Shown here: piece after piece, positions 15,001-23,500 of the stretch
How the letters are laid out: each line of letters begins with the position of its first letter
Numbering within the stretch: position 1 is the stretch's first letter
IMG/VR virus record: IMGVR_UViG_3300037847_000505
Span: 1-31,250 of that record
Reading direction: 5' to 3' (one strand)
Length of the DNA: 31,250 nt
Origin: a virus
Notes under the pieces: model-generated
Databases searched by the model: none
What the model was told of the DNA's origin: nothing
What the model saw: only the letters and a program-made list of their open reading frames with translations
Made by a program: the position numbers and the translations under genes

Positions 15001-17799
15001 GGAATCTTTTAATCTTTTATTACTTATATCGTTCAATAACATTTGATATAAGAATTTTGTATTAGGGTCATTGAATCTAGACAAATCAATACCTGAGTCT
15101 AGCATACTAGATTTAAGCCTTGAAATATTACCAGTTTCGACCTTTTTATTAATTGCTGTACTTGTAGGGTCAAACTCACCTAATGCTACTAATACGTTGT
15201 GAAGTTTAGTTAAATCATCAAACTTTGTTTTATATTCTTCATCTACTTTAATCTTAGATACATCATCTATAATTTTTAACTCACCATCTACTTTTTGCAA
15301 AATGCCTACATCAAATAAAGCAGTCTTCAATTTATCTGTCATGTTGTTTCTTTGAAGATTAGACATAACATTTTTAGTATATTTTTTACCTTCGTTGTGT
15401 ATTACTGGCATTAAATAAGAATGAACATCTGAAAATCTAAATTCTGCTCTTGAATCTTTTGGGTCTACAGATGATTGTATTGCTTTTTCAGAATCTCTTA
15501 CAATATTATATACATCTTTTAATGTATCAGAAGAATTAATTGTTGTGCCTTCATTACTTAATTTTGCTGATTTAGAATCAATAGCCATAGTAGAACGTAT
15601 AACTGTATCTAAACTCCTAAATGCATTACGTATTTCTTCTACTGCTTTTTCTCCATCTTTATCTGAAAGCCATTCTTTAAATTCACCATCTCTTGCTCTA
15701 TCAAGCAACTTAGTATTTATTTCTATAATTTTAGGTATAGACATTTGCTTACTACTTGTATCGCTAGTAATACCAAAATCTTCAAACTCTGCTTTTTCTA
15801 TATTTCTTAATACACTAACTAGACTTTCTTTCATTGTAGTAGTTGATTCAGCAATTCTATCTTCATATGCTTTATCAAAATCATCTAGTGTTTTAAAACC
15901 TTGCTTTTCTAATATGTTTATTATTTCATTTGCTTGTCGTTCAGATATTTGGTCTTTAGGTATTTTATATTTAAAGTCTTGACTTAGTAATCCATAAACA
16001 TATTCCATTCTACCGTTATGAGGGTCAATAGGATTACCATTTACATCTTCATAAAATACTCTTTCATCTTCTGCAAGTCTACCTGATTCTACAGATTCAT
16101 CTTCATCACTAACAATACGTTCATCTTTTAAATACTTAGAAAGTCTTTCATTATCTCTTGCTAATCCAACTCCAAACATATTTGTATTACTAGTAAATGT
16201 AGTACCAAAGACTGTATTCTTAGTATCAACTCCAACAAATTCTAATGTAGACCTAAGTTCTTGTATTCTTTTACCTAAGTCTACTTCTCTTGCAAAGTTA
16301 CCTCTACGTTGTGTCCAAGCACCAATTAATACACTAGATATATAATCTTCTGCTCTTAATTCATTACCAGTGGCGTATGCTTGTACTCCTTGTGTGCCTG
16401 CCATCGCTGCTCCAGCTACAAACATTCTAGGGAATATTAATCTATAGTTTTGCATACCCTCTCTAGTTGCTTCTGCTAACATCTCTCTTCCATATATTTT
16501 CTTTTGAGACATTAACCAATTTATTGATTTAGTTCTAGCGTCTTTTTCGCCAAGTTCATCTATTAATTTAGCAGTAATTCTTTTAATATTTGTCTTATGG
16601 CTTTGATTGTCAGATTCTAATAAATCTTGACTTTTCTTTACACCATCTAAATTCTTATAATCAAAACTAGTAGAAAAAGCATTTTTTCTATTGTTATTTG
16701 CTATACCAACCATACTATTAACAATGTTTTCTAATGGTTCATTTTCATACATTTTTCTACTTGTTAAGTATGTTCTTAATCCTTGTGCAAAATCTGTTCT
16801 TGATTTTAACATCTTACCTAAAGGTTTAAATGGAGCTGTAGCTGCGTTAATTGCTGTACCTGCTAAGAAACCTGTTGCTACTGAATATCCTACCTGACCT
16901 AAGTTAAATTCTTCTTGCTCTCCTTTTAACATTTGTTGAGATTGAAACGATGCATCCATCACTGCATCAGATACAGAGAATACAAATGCATCATGCAATG
17001 CTTCTGTAGCAAATCTACCAAATCTAGTATTACCATATTTAGTTCTAGCAAACTGAGATATGTTTTGTAGTGGTACACCTCTGCTTGCTACTTGCTCTCC
17101 CATCTCTAATATTGCATCATATTGAGATTGAGTTATTTCTTTTCTTGCAAGTTTTCTATTAGCACTCTTTGATAGGTTTGCAAAGAAACCAGTTGTTGTA
17201 TCTGTAAACGCTTCATTAGCAAGTTTATTTTTAGCACTCGCAGATATAGTAGAACCAGTTACTACATTACCAAACTCATTTGCTAACTTTGATTCTATAC
17301 CACTTTTAACAGCTGCTTTTTTTATATCAGCAGTTGCTTTACCAATTGTTTGTCCTTTAGTTGCTTTAGCTATTAAAGCAGTAGCAGGTTTTTGTAAAAG
17401 TTTACCAGTTAATTTTAATGGAGCTCCAAGTAAAAATCCAGCTCCTGTACCTACACCACCTAATATAGCTGCTAGCGAACTATCTTCTTGGTATTTTCTC
17501 ATAGACTCTTGAAAGTCTAATTCTTCTCCTAACGCTTTTTCTACACCTATTTCTCCAAGACCTAATAAACCAAATGATGCAGATTCACCAAACTCATATA
17601 AACCTGCTCCTAATGCTTGAAATAAAGATACTTTATCTTTTTTAATTCTATCTTCAGTTTCTTGTTCTGTTTCTCCAGTTATTCTACGAACAGGTCTCTG
17701 ACCTAATCTATCTGAAGTAAAAGTAAAAGGGTCTGTAGAATTTTGTTGTTGCTCTTTTCTAAGTTTTAATAGAGCTTCTATTGCTTCTTGAGTAGGCAT
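9070..17799 (-). CDS. giant virion protein with putative two-barrel RNA polymerase core
   Basis: A 2909-residue protein that appears to be an ejection protein joined to an RNA polymerase. The N-terminal third has Gly/Ala-rich hydrophobic segments (about residues 109-128, 303-325, 458-476) like those of phage ejection proteins. Around residues 1974-2025 the order IISRRNPRTRPNDITLLG, then GDYDADKV (D2019, D2021, D2023) parallels the second double-psi barrel of cellular beta-prime (NRAPTLHR, then NADFDGD) and of RNAi polymerases (RNP...PGDI, then DxDGD). The three Asp would hold catalytic magnesium; Gly is replaced by Ala in DxDGD. Upstream, residues 1588-1663 (FDSISFLS; KPVISS; LLYGK with K1632; SGAK with K1660) fit the first barrel with its two lysines. 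No T7-like or N4-like polymerase motifs were seen. There is no clear Shine-Dalgarno; the start follows the upstream stop by six bases. Polymerase identity is inferred from motifs, not from a search. Confidence 0.7.
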   Translation of the reverse strand: MPTQEAIEALLKLRKEQQQNSTDPFTFTSDRLGQRPVRRITGETEQETEDRIKKDKVSLFQALGAGLYEFGESASFGLLGLGEIGVEKALGEELDFQESMRKYQEDSSLAAILGGVGTGAGFLLGAPLKLTGKLLQKPATALIAKATKGQTIGKATADIKKAAVKSGIESKLANEFGNVVTGSTISASAKNKLANEAFTDTTTGFFANLSKSANRKLARKEITQSQYDAILEMGEQVASRGVPLQNISQFARTKYGNTRFGRFATEALHDAFVFSVSDAVMDASFQSQQMLKGEQEEFNLGQVGYSVATGFLAGTAINAATAPFKPLGKMLKSRTDFAQGLRTYLTSRKMYENEPLENIVNSMVGIANNNRKNAFSTSFDYKNLDGVKKSQDLLESDNQSHKTNIKRITAKLIDELGEKDARTKSINWLMSQKKIYGREMLAEATREGMQNYRLIFPRMFVAGAAMAGTQGVQAYATGNELRAEDYISSVLIGAWTQRRGNFAREVDLGKRIQELRSTLEFVGVDTKNTVFGTTFTSNTNMFGVGLARDNERLSKYLKDERIVSDEDESVESGRLAEDERVFYEDVNGNPIDPHNGRMEYVYGLLSQDFKYKIPKDQISERQANEIINILEKQGFKTLDDFDKAYEDRIAESTTTMKESLVSVLRNIEKAEFEDFGITSDTSSKQMSIPKIIEINTKLLDRARDGEFKEWLSDKDGEKAVEEIRNAFRSLDTVIRSTMAIDSKSAKLSNEGTTINSSDTLKDVYNIVRDSEKAIQSSVDPKDSRAEFRFSDVHSYLMPVIHNEGKKYTKNVMSNLQRNNMTDKLKTALFDVGILQKVDGELKIIDDVSKIKVDEEYKTKFDDLTKLHNVLVALGEFDPTSTAINKKVETGNISRLKSSMLDSGIDLSRFNDPNTKFLYQMLLNDISNKRLKDSVASQADIDFIVQQSGNSLLSERGLLGEGGLRGFTLNKIDAPEDRDFQNEYNKKINELDKESGVVNISDKVRVLTGVQVEEVKFLYDSIYNVATANENMGMENLFRALTNSGLESPKNRMLAYMQVFGKRGQIRILSMLKRQGIIDRNADGNLEVNKKFTIEKLNNELGEAKTEEERQKILDLQSDISKDFKEALNPIIDNLDGQGVNHYVENEIKEREKIKLRYQEKALDEDVTPSMGVDEFFRKYKFFNEVIDGEGDFIDYRDQSSEWKSDHLKGLDFILDDLGNKVPKANLINVAKTLVKDDIKFDDMDGKDQDKVIQDLTQVVRGVLKRKSVKKVSIVNGEVIYNDDATSREVMQGNPIFDKLESLGLDYGIFDNNVVYTEFGRYVTEKSYNILSTQGLSDNQKSHILFLRGQVQNYLGNNLLNKNLSALSQDNIQIADKGNKGGMLKLDIFDGLDSIVIDRSSSSKIAQDFIRFSKDHISKIDNANVKRQVKKLVKEFKNAKQDYDYTGENIELATRFLIYEAAYRSKDNEVFYRVLNENSAKNVDTYLKRMKLATTKNFIRSDKTFYEALIDAKEIVKNGDKKSTQVLKNRLEKHKGKYRIAVWDDEGTETMSTLIDDVITEYKDQYPELENFSTKHTIGEAHADVSAFDSISFLSKDMMMEMHTIMGHSPNSKSPIKPVISSQGEGKTLLYGKTLFVYSPSLSKFFKNNPVDVLLTKSGAKAYDVKADKEGTDISIIRDTRWSELNDFQIGQKSGQTYSNLVKEIDLDGIGLRPEKEAVRISASESDADYNYMNRREHEAAFREMVDELDASLTYMDNIKSDSFKLRSFMLEQLNKGNIPDDAEDGALKNLSNFVYFLQLDRSANPNDYSSAQVNKYLSKVYIDNIFSNRRAIVNHVYSQDKQDAFRYGGQGPLVQTAGAHQGGKLKTRLLPTLFNKDRKMILRGEIMLPDAERESDLTKLGRKKIRIVNNEAVFTIEEFKQDLKKIEQYNNKEFDKEFDKQFDNAMTLEAIHGVLLKYNKDLNKEGIKSRYQLGIISRRNPRTRPNDITLLGLKGFLDKDTGLAVEINSYDIANIYEGDYDADKVDYFFAHSDYMFDYIKRNDAHFVQGVDISKLQEGSEFTFALDATTSRNTVLSKIGNAIAFKKGIGIVQKTHRKLNYLQNLTDISHLTYESEQDKINKLNDRKWRNIIRQNVNGELVGPGVLYEAGKDNDGNNTEIITMDTESLSYFQRAALEVQYVIDGANKFNKKLGNNLYEWSDKFLFPDLDNSLSPKNADAQDSREIYARGRNGDGRRIRIFQRFKLDSDGIYREVALNEADKLVIKEFLNQQNKLLASFGDDTYEGGQKRKTSFYDMAIGSKAFKEFHEDIYKSLNRHFFPKSWKRKDLDKANSKYLDDLINPENDFFNKTKSRIQNIAQGQGGNYLDRIAVKIADKEFLDNKREYHMTTANHMVMDNWFKSLIAIEPGQIKTDDDGNTTIETQEMSQAELDDFESSLDRLTKGIKSDTQQFNSIIATIKRLDKNKNYIRRSKYPEKWKQSKVKSIDWVINKMKDKLQNQYKVPKNKLHTKDLKYKNYVSIESNSDLVDSVVHANTMDSLLRGFGYGMNYDSWYDTLGDEARKDMKTILDFNRLEYGKGALIDEVLAFKDRTLVDNEDLMKMIREYRPNISTISDLRNQYLTKMVEKHKLNFLYAYMEPRRNKDDIGVFNNRPISIPYKETARYKQGIQLLTGFARGNIEFAKDESVKQRGQKVSEFVLKSIMEGNNHYRIFFNKDTSLIDFNNLNHERFGIMGFDKNTRMRLNENSSDFSWTKEMLPNNPLSTINKSVMRMYSDYADLIPDANAEKYQDFLQRLNDLEEFSARQDYLNPIKYAHLRMSLDKDFLDMMRKDIYNIAGDNMLPDNIKNNPMYAHMEFLKYEPKQAKSPNKAINMLKVVSEANNALHTAARQNPLKDSGYEVFNKMGEYLKCQ
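9079..9085 (-). other. candidate -1 frameshift site TTTAAAA
   Basis: On the minus strand the giant gene ends tat-tta-aaa-tgt-cag-tag, giving the heptamer T_TTA_AAA in the zero frame, with the canonical X_XXY_YYZ register. A -1 slip continues as ATG-TCA-GTA, exactly the frame of the 980-residue protein, whose ATG immediately follows the heptamer in the shifted frame. A GGGAGAG lies a few bases upstream, where an internal Shine-Dalgarno is known to stimulate -1 slippage (as in dnaX) but would equally start the downstream gene. No strong downstream hairpin was identified. Confidence 0.4.
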
Positions 17800-17805
17800 A
17801 TATTA

Positions 17806-18837
17806 TTAATTACCAAATTTATCTGTGTAATCTTCTAGTGTAATAGGCGGTTTACCTTCCGATGCTAATTGTTCATTTATAGAAATTAATTCTTGTTCTG
17901 AAGGAATCATTCCTATTCTATATAAAGATTGTATCATTAATTCATTTCGTAAGGCATTTTTATCTTGACCTTTAGTTTTTAAATTTTTATTTACAATATC
18001 TAATATTTGAGAATTTAATGCTCCAGATTCAAATGATTGGTCAAAAGATTGATTTCTCATTAATGCAATATTATTTATTTCTAAGTTATTAACAGCAACA
18101 TTAAGTTCAGTTTCAAATTGTTTTACTAAATCTTTTTTAGCATTTAAATCATCATATAATCTATTCATTGATTCAAATAATGGTTTAAATGATTGTTCAG
18201 ACCTTTCACCTTTATTTACTAACATTTGATATGAAGCTATTCCTGTTATTAAGCCTGGGTATTGCTCTACTATTTTACCAAGAAACTTAGCTTGTTTTTT
18301 ATCTTTAGCATGTCTTGAAATATTATTTTTTACTTCTTGTATATCTTTACCTTCAAACTCTCCATCAATTGTATAATCTCTAGTTGCTCTAAATAATGCA
18401 TTCATTCCTACATTTCTTTTAAAATCATCTACAATATCTTGTTTATTGCTTACACTTTTTAATTTTATAGCAGCTGTTAAATTATCTAATTCTGTTTGTT
18501 TAATTGTATTATATCTTGTTTCAGCAATTAACTCAGCATTTCTAGCTTCAGCTTCTAATTTTCTTTTTTGTAATGAAATATATTCTGGAGATGATTCTCT
18601 TCTTTCTTTTTCTAAAGCAAGTTCAGCAGATTGTAATTGTTTACTAAATAGTTTAGAAGTTCTTTCTTCATCTGCTCTTCTCATTCTCATCATTTCATTC
18701 TGTCTAGCATTCTCTAATTGTTGTTGTCTTAATCTTGTAGCCATGTCCATCATAGATAAAGACCTATCAATCTTCTGACGTTCTCTTTCTTGTTTATATT
18801 TTAATAATGAGTTTAATGATTGTAATGCTTGTGACAT
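17806..18837 (-). CDS. coiled-coil internal virion protein candidate
   Basis: A 343-residue, highly charged, almost entirely helical protein. Residues about 1-120 are a long Gln/Arg/Glu-rich coiled coil (RLRQQQLENARQNEMMRMRR; LALEKERRESSPEY). The rest is helical with a C-terminal segment ending DYTDKFGN. It is unrecognised by family. Its position, just upstream of the giant protein and in a row with two other helical proteins, matches the internal-core/ejection protein set of podoviruses (analogous to T7 gp14, gp15 and gp16), where such proteins form a channel across the cell envelope. That role is inferred from context. The start is four bases after the preceding stop, with no clear ribosome binding site. 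Confidence 0.6.
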   Translation of the reverse strand: MSQALQSLNSLLKYKQERERQKIDRSLSMMDMATRLRQQQLENARQNEMMRMRRADEERTSKLFSKQLQSAELALEKERRESSPEYISLQKRKLEAEARNAELIAETRYNTIKQTELDNLTAAIKLKSVSNKQDIVDDFKRNVGMNALFRATRDYTIDGEFEGKDIQEVKNNISRHAKDKKQAKFLGKIVEQYPGLITGIASYQMLVNKGERSEQSFKPLFESMNRLYDDLNAKKDLVKQFETELNVAVNNLEINNIALMRNQSFDQSFESGALNSQILDIVNKNLKTKGQDKNALRNELMIQSLYRIGMIPSEQELISINEQLASEGKPPITLEDYTDKFGN

Positions 18838-18841
18838 AATA

Positions 18842-19339
18842 TTATCCGAATATACCTAGATATTTTGATTGAGATTGTTGGTCTGCTAACTTTCTTTGCA
18901 TATCTAATTGTTCTTTTTGAGATTGCATTTCAAATTTTGTTTTTTCAAAATCAGATAATATTGAAGCTAAATTTTTAGTAAGACCAATATCTAAGTCTTC
19001 CATTTTAGTAGTATATGCACTTCTTATATTTTTAATCATATCGTTATCCATAGACATACTAGCAAAACCAGTTGCTTTACTTATTGCATCTTGTTGTTTT
19101 CTAGCTTGCATAATATTTTGTTGTCCACTACTAGAAACTATATCTGAAGCTCTTCTTCCCTCAAGAACTGCTGATTGCAAACTTGGATTAAGAGTTTTAT
19201 TAAATGCATCTTGAGCTTGTCTCATTTTTGATGAAGCATCCTTTAAATAATCTGATTGTATTTTTCCTTGTTCTCTAGCTGAACTAGTGTTACTTATAGA
19301 CTCTAATAAACTTAATCCTGCCATTACATATTCTATCAT
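18842..19339 (-). CDS. small internal virion protein candidate
   Basis: A 165-residue helical protein. A short hydrophobic N-terminus (YVMAGLSLLESI) is followed by Ser/Ala/Gln-rich amphipathic helices (SAREQGKIQSDYLKDASSKM; KKLA-type segments near the end) and a YLGIFG C-terminus. This pattern resembles the small gp14-like internal virion proteins of podoviruses, which are ejected first and sit in the outer membrane; the similarity is in style, not a proven family match. It is three bases downstream of the next upstream gene's stop, and AGGT lies before the ATG. Confidence 0.55.
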   Translation of the reverse strand: MIEYVMAGLSLLESISNTSSAREQGKIQSDYLKDASSKMRQAQDAFNKTLNPSLQSAVLEGRRASDIVSSSGQQNIMQARKQQDAISKATGFASMSMDNDMIKNIRSAYTTKMEDLDIGLTKNLASILSDFEKTKFEMQSQKEQLDMQRKLADQQSQSKYLGIFG

Positions 19340-19342
19340 ACT

Positions 19343-20518
19343 TTACCTACTTACAAAATCTTTAATAAAACTAATTGAATCTTTATCTTGTATTTCTAAT
19401 TGACCTCTTAAATTTGCTCCCTTAAAATCATCACCAAAAAATACATCTAATTCTGGATTATAAACTTTAGATAATAAATCTTTTAATTCTTGTTCTCTTT
19501 CAGACACTAAAGATGAAAATTTTTCTTTATTTCTTTTATCATATTTAGGAAGTCCTTTTAAGTTTTTTCTTGCTATTTTTAAATCTTTTATTTTGTCAGA
19601 CAAAACATCAGCAGTTATTTTTCTAGTTTCTTTTGTATTTTGGAAATTAGCTTTAGCATATCTTTCTGATATTGATTCAGTAGGTTCGTCTATAGGTTGA
19701 GACATTGTATAATCACCGCCAGTTATTTCTCCTCCTAATAAAAAACTTGCTAAATTATTATTTTCAATTAATTCAGGAGCTAATGGACCTCTAGTAAAAT
19801 TTGGTTCTAAAGGACTACCTATTTCACTTTCAACAATTATTTCATTAATATTCTTTTCAGTAGTATCTTCTTTAATTAAAGGTTTGTCTACACTATCTTG
19901 CAATGATTCTATATCTGTATCTTTTCCGTATATAGATGAAAAATCTTTAGTAAGAGTTGGCATTCCTTCTGAGCCTAATTGTAATGATGATTGTAATGTT
20001 GGAGATTTACTATCTAAAGGTTCTCCTTCCATAAATCTATCTAATAAATCTGTTTGTTTTAATGCTTTTGCTTTTTCTCCCATAGCAGCTACATCATATT
20101 TACTACCTAATACATTCTCACCTAACATATATTGTTCTTTCTCTTCAGTTAAATAAGAAGTTAAAGAACCTTTTTTTCCTTTTAATACATCCATTAATGA
20201 TGCTCTATTAGGATTTTCTACAACACTTACACCACCTGCTTTACGAACTGCATCAGGTAATGATTCTTCAAATGCTTTTATATTAGATTCTAATTCTGCT
20301 TTTTGTTTTAATCCTTCTCCAAATGTAGATGCTAATTCTAATCCAGAAGCGGCTGTAGCAAACATTGTTTCTTTTTGTTTTGCTTCTAAATCTGCCATCT
20401 TTGATGAAAAATCAGCTTGTTGTAACAAACTTTCTACATTTGCTAATTGTTGAGATACACCTCTTTCAGCAGATGATTTAGACCTAATTGCTGATTTTAT
20501 TTGTGCTGCTGTTGCCAT
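19343..20518 (-). CDS. helical structural protein, internal virion candidate
   Basis: A 391-residue protein that was not recognised. It opens with an Ala/Ser/Gln-rich amphipathic helix (MATAAQIKSAIRSKSSAERG), then a coiled-coil region to about residue 85, a central polar and probably disordered part (about 150-270), and a Lys/Arg-rich helical segment (KIKDLKIARKNLKGL, about 310-325). It is the first of three consecutive helical proteins before the giant gene, so a core or ejection protein is likely. It follows a 62-base AT-rich gap, the longest non-coding interval among the large late genes. No strong ribosome binding site is visible. Confidence 0.55.
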   Translation of the reverse strand: MATAAQIKSAIRSKSSAERGVSQQLANVESLLQQADFSSKMADLEAKQKETMFATAASGLELASTFGEGLKQKAELESNIKAFEESLPDAVRKAGGVSVVENPNRASLMDVLKGKKGSLTSYLTEEKEQYMLGENVLGSKYDVAAMGEKAKALKQTDLLDRFMEGEPLDSKSPTLQSSLQLGSEGMPTLTKDFSSIYGKDTDIESLQDSVDKPLIKEDTTEKNINEIIVESEIGSPLEPNFTRGPLAPELIENNNLASFLLGGEITGGDYTMSQPIDEPTESISERYAKANFQNTKETRKITADVLSDKIKDLKIARKNLKGLPKYDKRNKEKFSSLVSEREQELKDLLSKVYNPELDVFFGDDFKGANLRGQLEIQDKDSISFIKDFVSR

Positions 20519-20543
20519 AATCTACTATATACTTTTACTATTT

Positions 20544-20572
20544 AATTTAATAAACAAATTATTGTATTTCAA
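20544..20572 (-). promoter_or_regulatory. weak sigma70-like promoter candidate
   Basis: On the minus strand, TTGAAA (20572-20567), a 17-base spacer and TAAATT (20549-20544) sit in the gap between the fibre gene and the internal-protein genes, about 26 bases before the ATG at 20518. The spacing is ideal, but the -10 matches only 4 of 6 bases and the region is very AT-rich, so chance is a real alternative. If real, it would boost the ejection-protein genes separately from the tail genes. Confidence 0.22.
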
Positions 20573-20580
20573 TCTGTATT

Positions 20581-23500
20581 TTATACATGACATATTATTT
20601 GTGTTCCTGTTACTCCTGTTGCTGGTGAACCAATGTCTGTAGTATTACCACTACCATTAGAACCTCCACTTCCACCACTAACATCTATTACTATATCTGA
20701 AGGGTCTGTTCCTGTTATTAATACAACGCATCCGCCATCACCTCCATTACCACCTGCTCCTGCTCCACCTTGACCTGCTGTTGTACTATAATCATATCCA
20801 TTTCCTCCATTTCCACCAGCTCCACCTTTTGCTTCTAATTCTAAATGTGATAAAGTTCCAGTTATTTCTCTTGCTACAAGCATTACATGACCACCTGAAC
20901 CACCTGCGCATCCACCAGAACCACCACCGCCTCCGATAGTTAAGTTTCCTCCGTAACCACCTCCGCCACCTCCGCCTCCTCCAATAGCTCCAGCGGATGG
21001 AACTAAAGAAGGTATAGAAGTTGCTGTTGTAAAAAAATCTTTCATTGCTATAATATATGTTAAATCTGCATTAGTTATACTTACAGCTCCTGAAGTTGAT
21101 GCATTCCCAGAAGCATTTGCATTTGTATATCCAGCTCCGCTTGAACCACCAGCTCCTTTACCCCCTTTAACTCCATTATTTGTAGTATAATTTTTAACAC
21201 AATTAGTAGTTCCTGACACAGATGCTCCTCCTTGACCTGCTGTAGGATTAGTTGATGTACCTTCTACTCCACCATCTCCAGCATCTCCTCCATTTCCGCC
21301 TACAACTCCACCTAATAAACTACCTCCTTTTGCTCCAGCTCCAGTTCCATTAGCAAAACTACTTCCATTATTACTACTTGCAGTAGCTCCCTCAAAATCA
21401 ACTGCATTTCTTCCTGAATTACCTGTATATCCATTGTTATAAATTTTTATTCCAGAACCTGAAAGGATTAAAGTGTCTCTTACAAATATTCTATATCCTG
21501 CACTATGTATTTGTGTACTAGCTGCTAATGTTAATGTTGTATAATATTTATCAGAAGTTAATTCTACACTACCACTAAGTGACCCTGCTCCATCACTACC
21601 ATTACCAAATATTCTAGAAGCTGTTATTAAATAATCAATGTTATTTTTTCTATATATACCATTACCTCGTATCTTACCATCACTACCAAATGATATAGCT
21701 GCGTTAGCACCAGAATTACTACTAGCACCTGCAAAAAAAGAACTTATAGGTATACTAGCTCCATCAGAATCAAGTTCAGTTATGCTACTTACACTTGCTT
21801 GTACTAATCCTATAAAACTATTATTGTATGGATTAACTATAGAAGCTCCACCTTCAAAACTAGGAGAACTATGATTGCCACTTAAATCATTTGGACTTCC
21901 AGTAGTAAAATCACAATGAAGTTTTAAATTTGAAGATTGTGTATAATTGCCATAATTTTCACCTAATGGTAAATATTCTCCACTATTATATATTGCTGTA
22001 ACTGGATTTGCATTAGTTTCATCTAATCTAGTATTCCACACAGCAAAGTTTTTCATTTTATATTCACCTTCTGTATCTACACCTCCAGTTATTTCTTTAG
22101 CAAATCTTGTTATACCAGTATAAGAATAAGTAGGAGTAGAAACCCCAGCAAGTCCAGATGGTTCTGAAACTGTAGTAGCAGTATTATTTACATAAATTTT
22201 TGTTTCTCCTATTGTAGTAGCATGAAAAGTGCTTGTTATAACTACAAAATACCAAGTATCAGCTGCTAATACTTCGTCTGATAATCGTGTTTCTCTATTA
22301 GAGCTACCTGTTCCACCACTATCTCCCCAATTAAATGCTATTTTATTATCTGAAGTTTTTTGAACCCAATATCCAACATAATAAAGATTATTATCATGGC
22401 TTGCCCATATTTGTTCATTTACACCTAATGTTGGAAAATTAATCCAGAATGCAATAGATATTCCTGTTGCATTTGATATAGCAAGAGGTCCATCTGTAGC
22501 TTGAGTTCCAAAACTTAATCCATCTCCACTACCATCAAAATCAATATATTGAATTTCTCCATTATTATAAATTTTAGAATTTTCTATTTTCCATCCATGC
22601 TTACCTTCTTCATTAGAACCTATTAATCCACTCTTAGCTGTTATTTCACCTTTAAGAAAAACATTGCCACCATATAATCCAAAACCACTTAATGCATTTC
22701 CAGAATTAATTGCTGAGTCTGTTATTCCTGATAATTTACCTATTCTTACTTTTGTAGTATCTGCTCCATGCCAATTAGCATAACTATCTACACCATCTTT
22801 AATATCCATAAAAGGAGCATTAGAATCATCAGATGTTAAATATAACAATCCTTGTCTATCTGTATTAGTAGTATTACCTATTCTTACAAAATCATCTCCA
22901 GGCTCAGGCGATGTTGTATTATCATATCCAATATTTGTAACTGTTGCAACATTATTAGATACAGAAGAAACTTTATAAACAAGTTTTTTAATAACATTAG
23001 TAGCTCCACCAGCTGCATCTCCAGCAACTAAAGCGCCTGGATTTATTCGTTGCATCATAATAATATCATTTTCTAAAAAAGGACATATATTATTCCCACT
23101 AGGGTCTTCAAATGTAATAGTACCATCATCATCACTAGATGATAATCCACTACTAGATTCTACTTTAGCAGCTGATGTAACAAATACTGCTCCGTTAGTT
23201 GCTCTAATTTGTTGTATTAATAATTCAAATACACTAAGAGTTCCTCTAAGAAACATATTGTCTAATTCAAGAGTAAAGTCATTACTAGTAGGATTTAGTT
23301 TCCAACCTGAACCTGCAAATCCAGAAACAAAATTAGCAGATTGTAATATGCCATCACTATAATTTGGACTACTATAAGTACCAAAAGTAGTATCTGTAGT
23401 TATATTTAATGTTCCTGTTACGTCTACACCAGAAGTATCTATTCTTAATCTCTCTGTATTATCAACTCCAATTTTTATAGCATCATCAGTACCAAAGTCA

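Noticed and set aside
9070-17799. N4-type or T7-type single-subunit RNA polymerase as explanation for the giant gene
   Set aside because: I found no T7-family catalytic motifs; the visible pattern is the DxDxD double-psi barrel type instead.
8283-20156. Many plus-strand open frames opposite the large late genes
   Set aside because: They are antisense shadows of AT-rich genes, rich in Leu/Ser/Phe/Ile low-complexity translation, without ribosome binding sites or recognisable domains.
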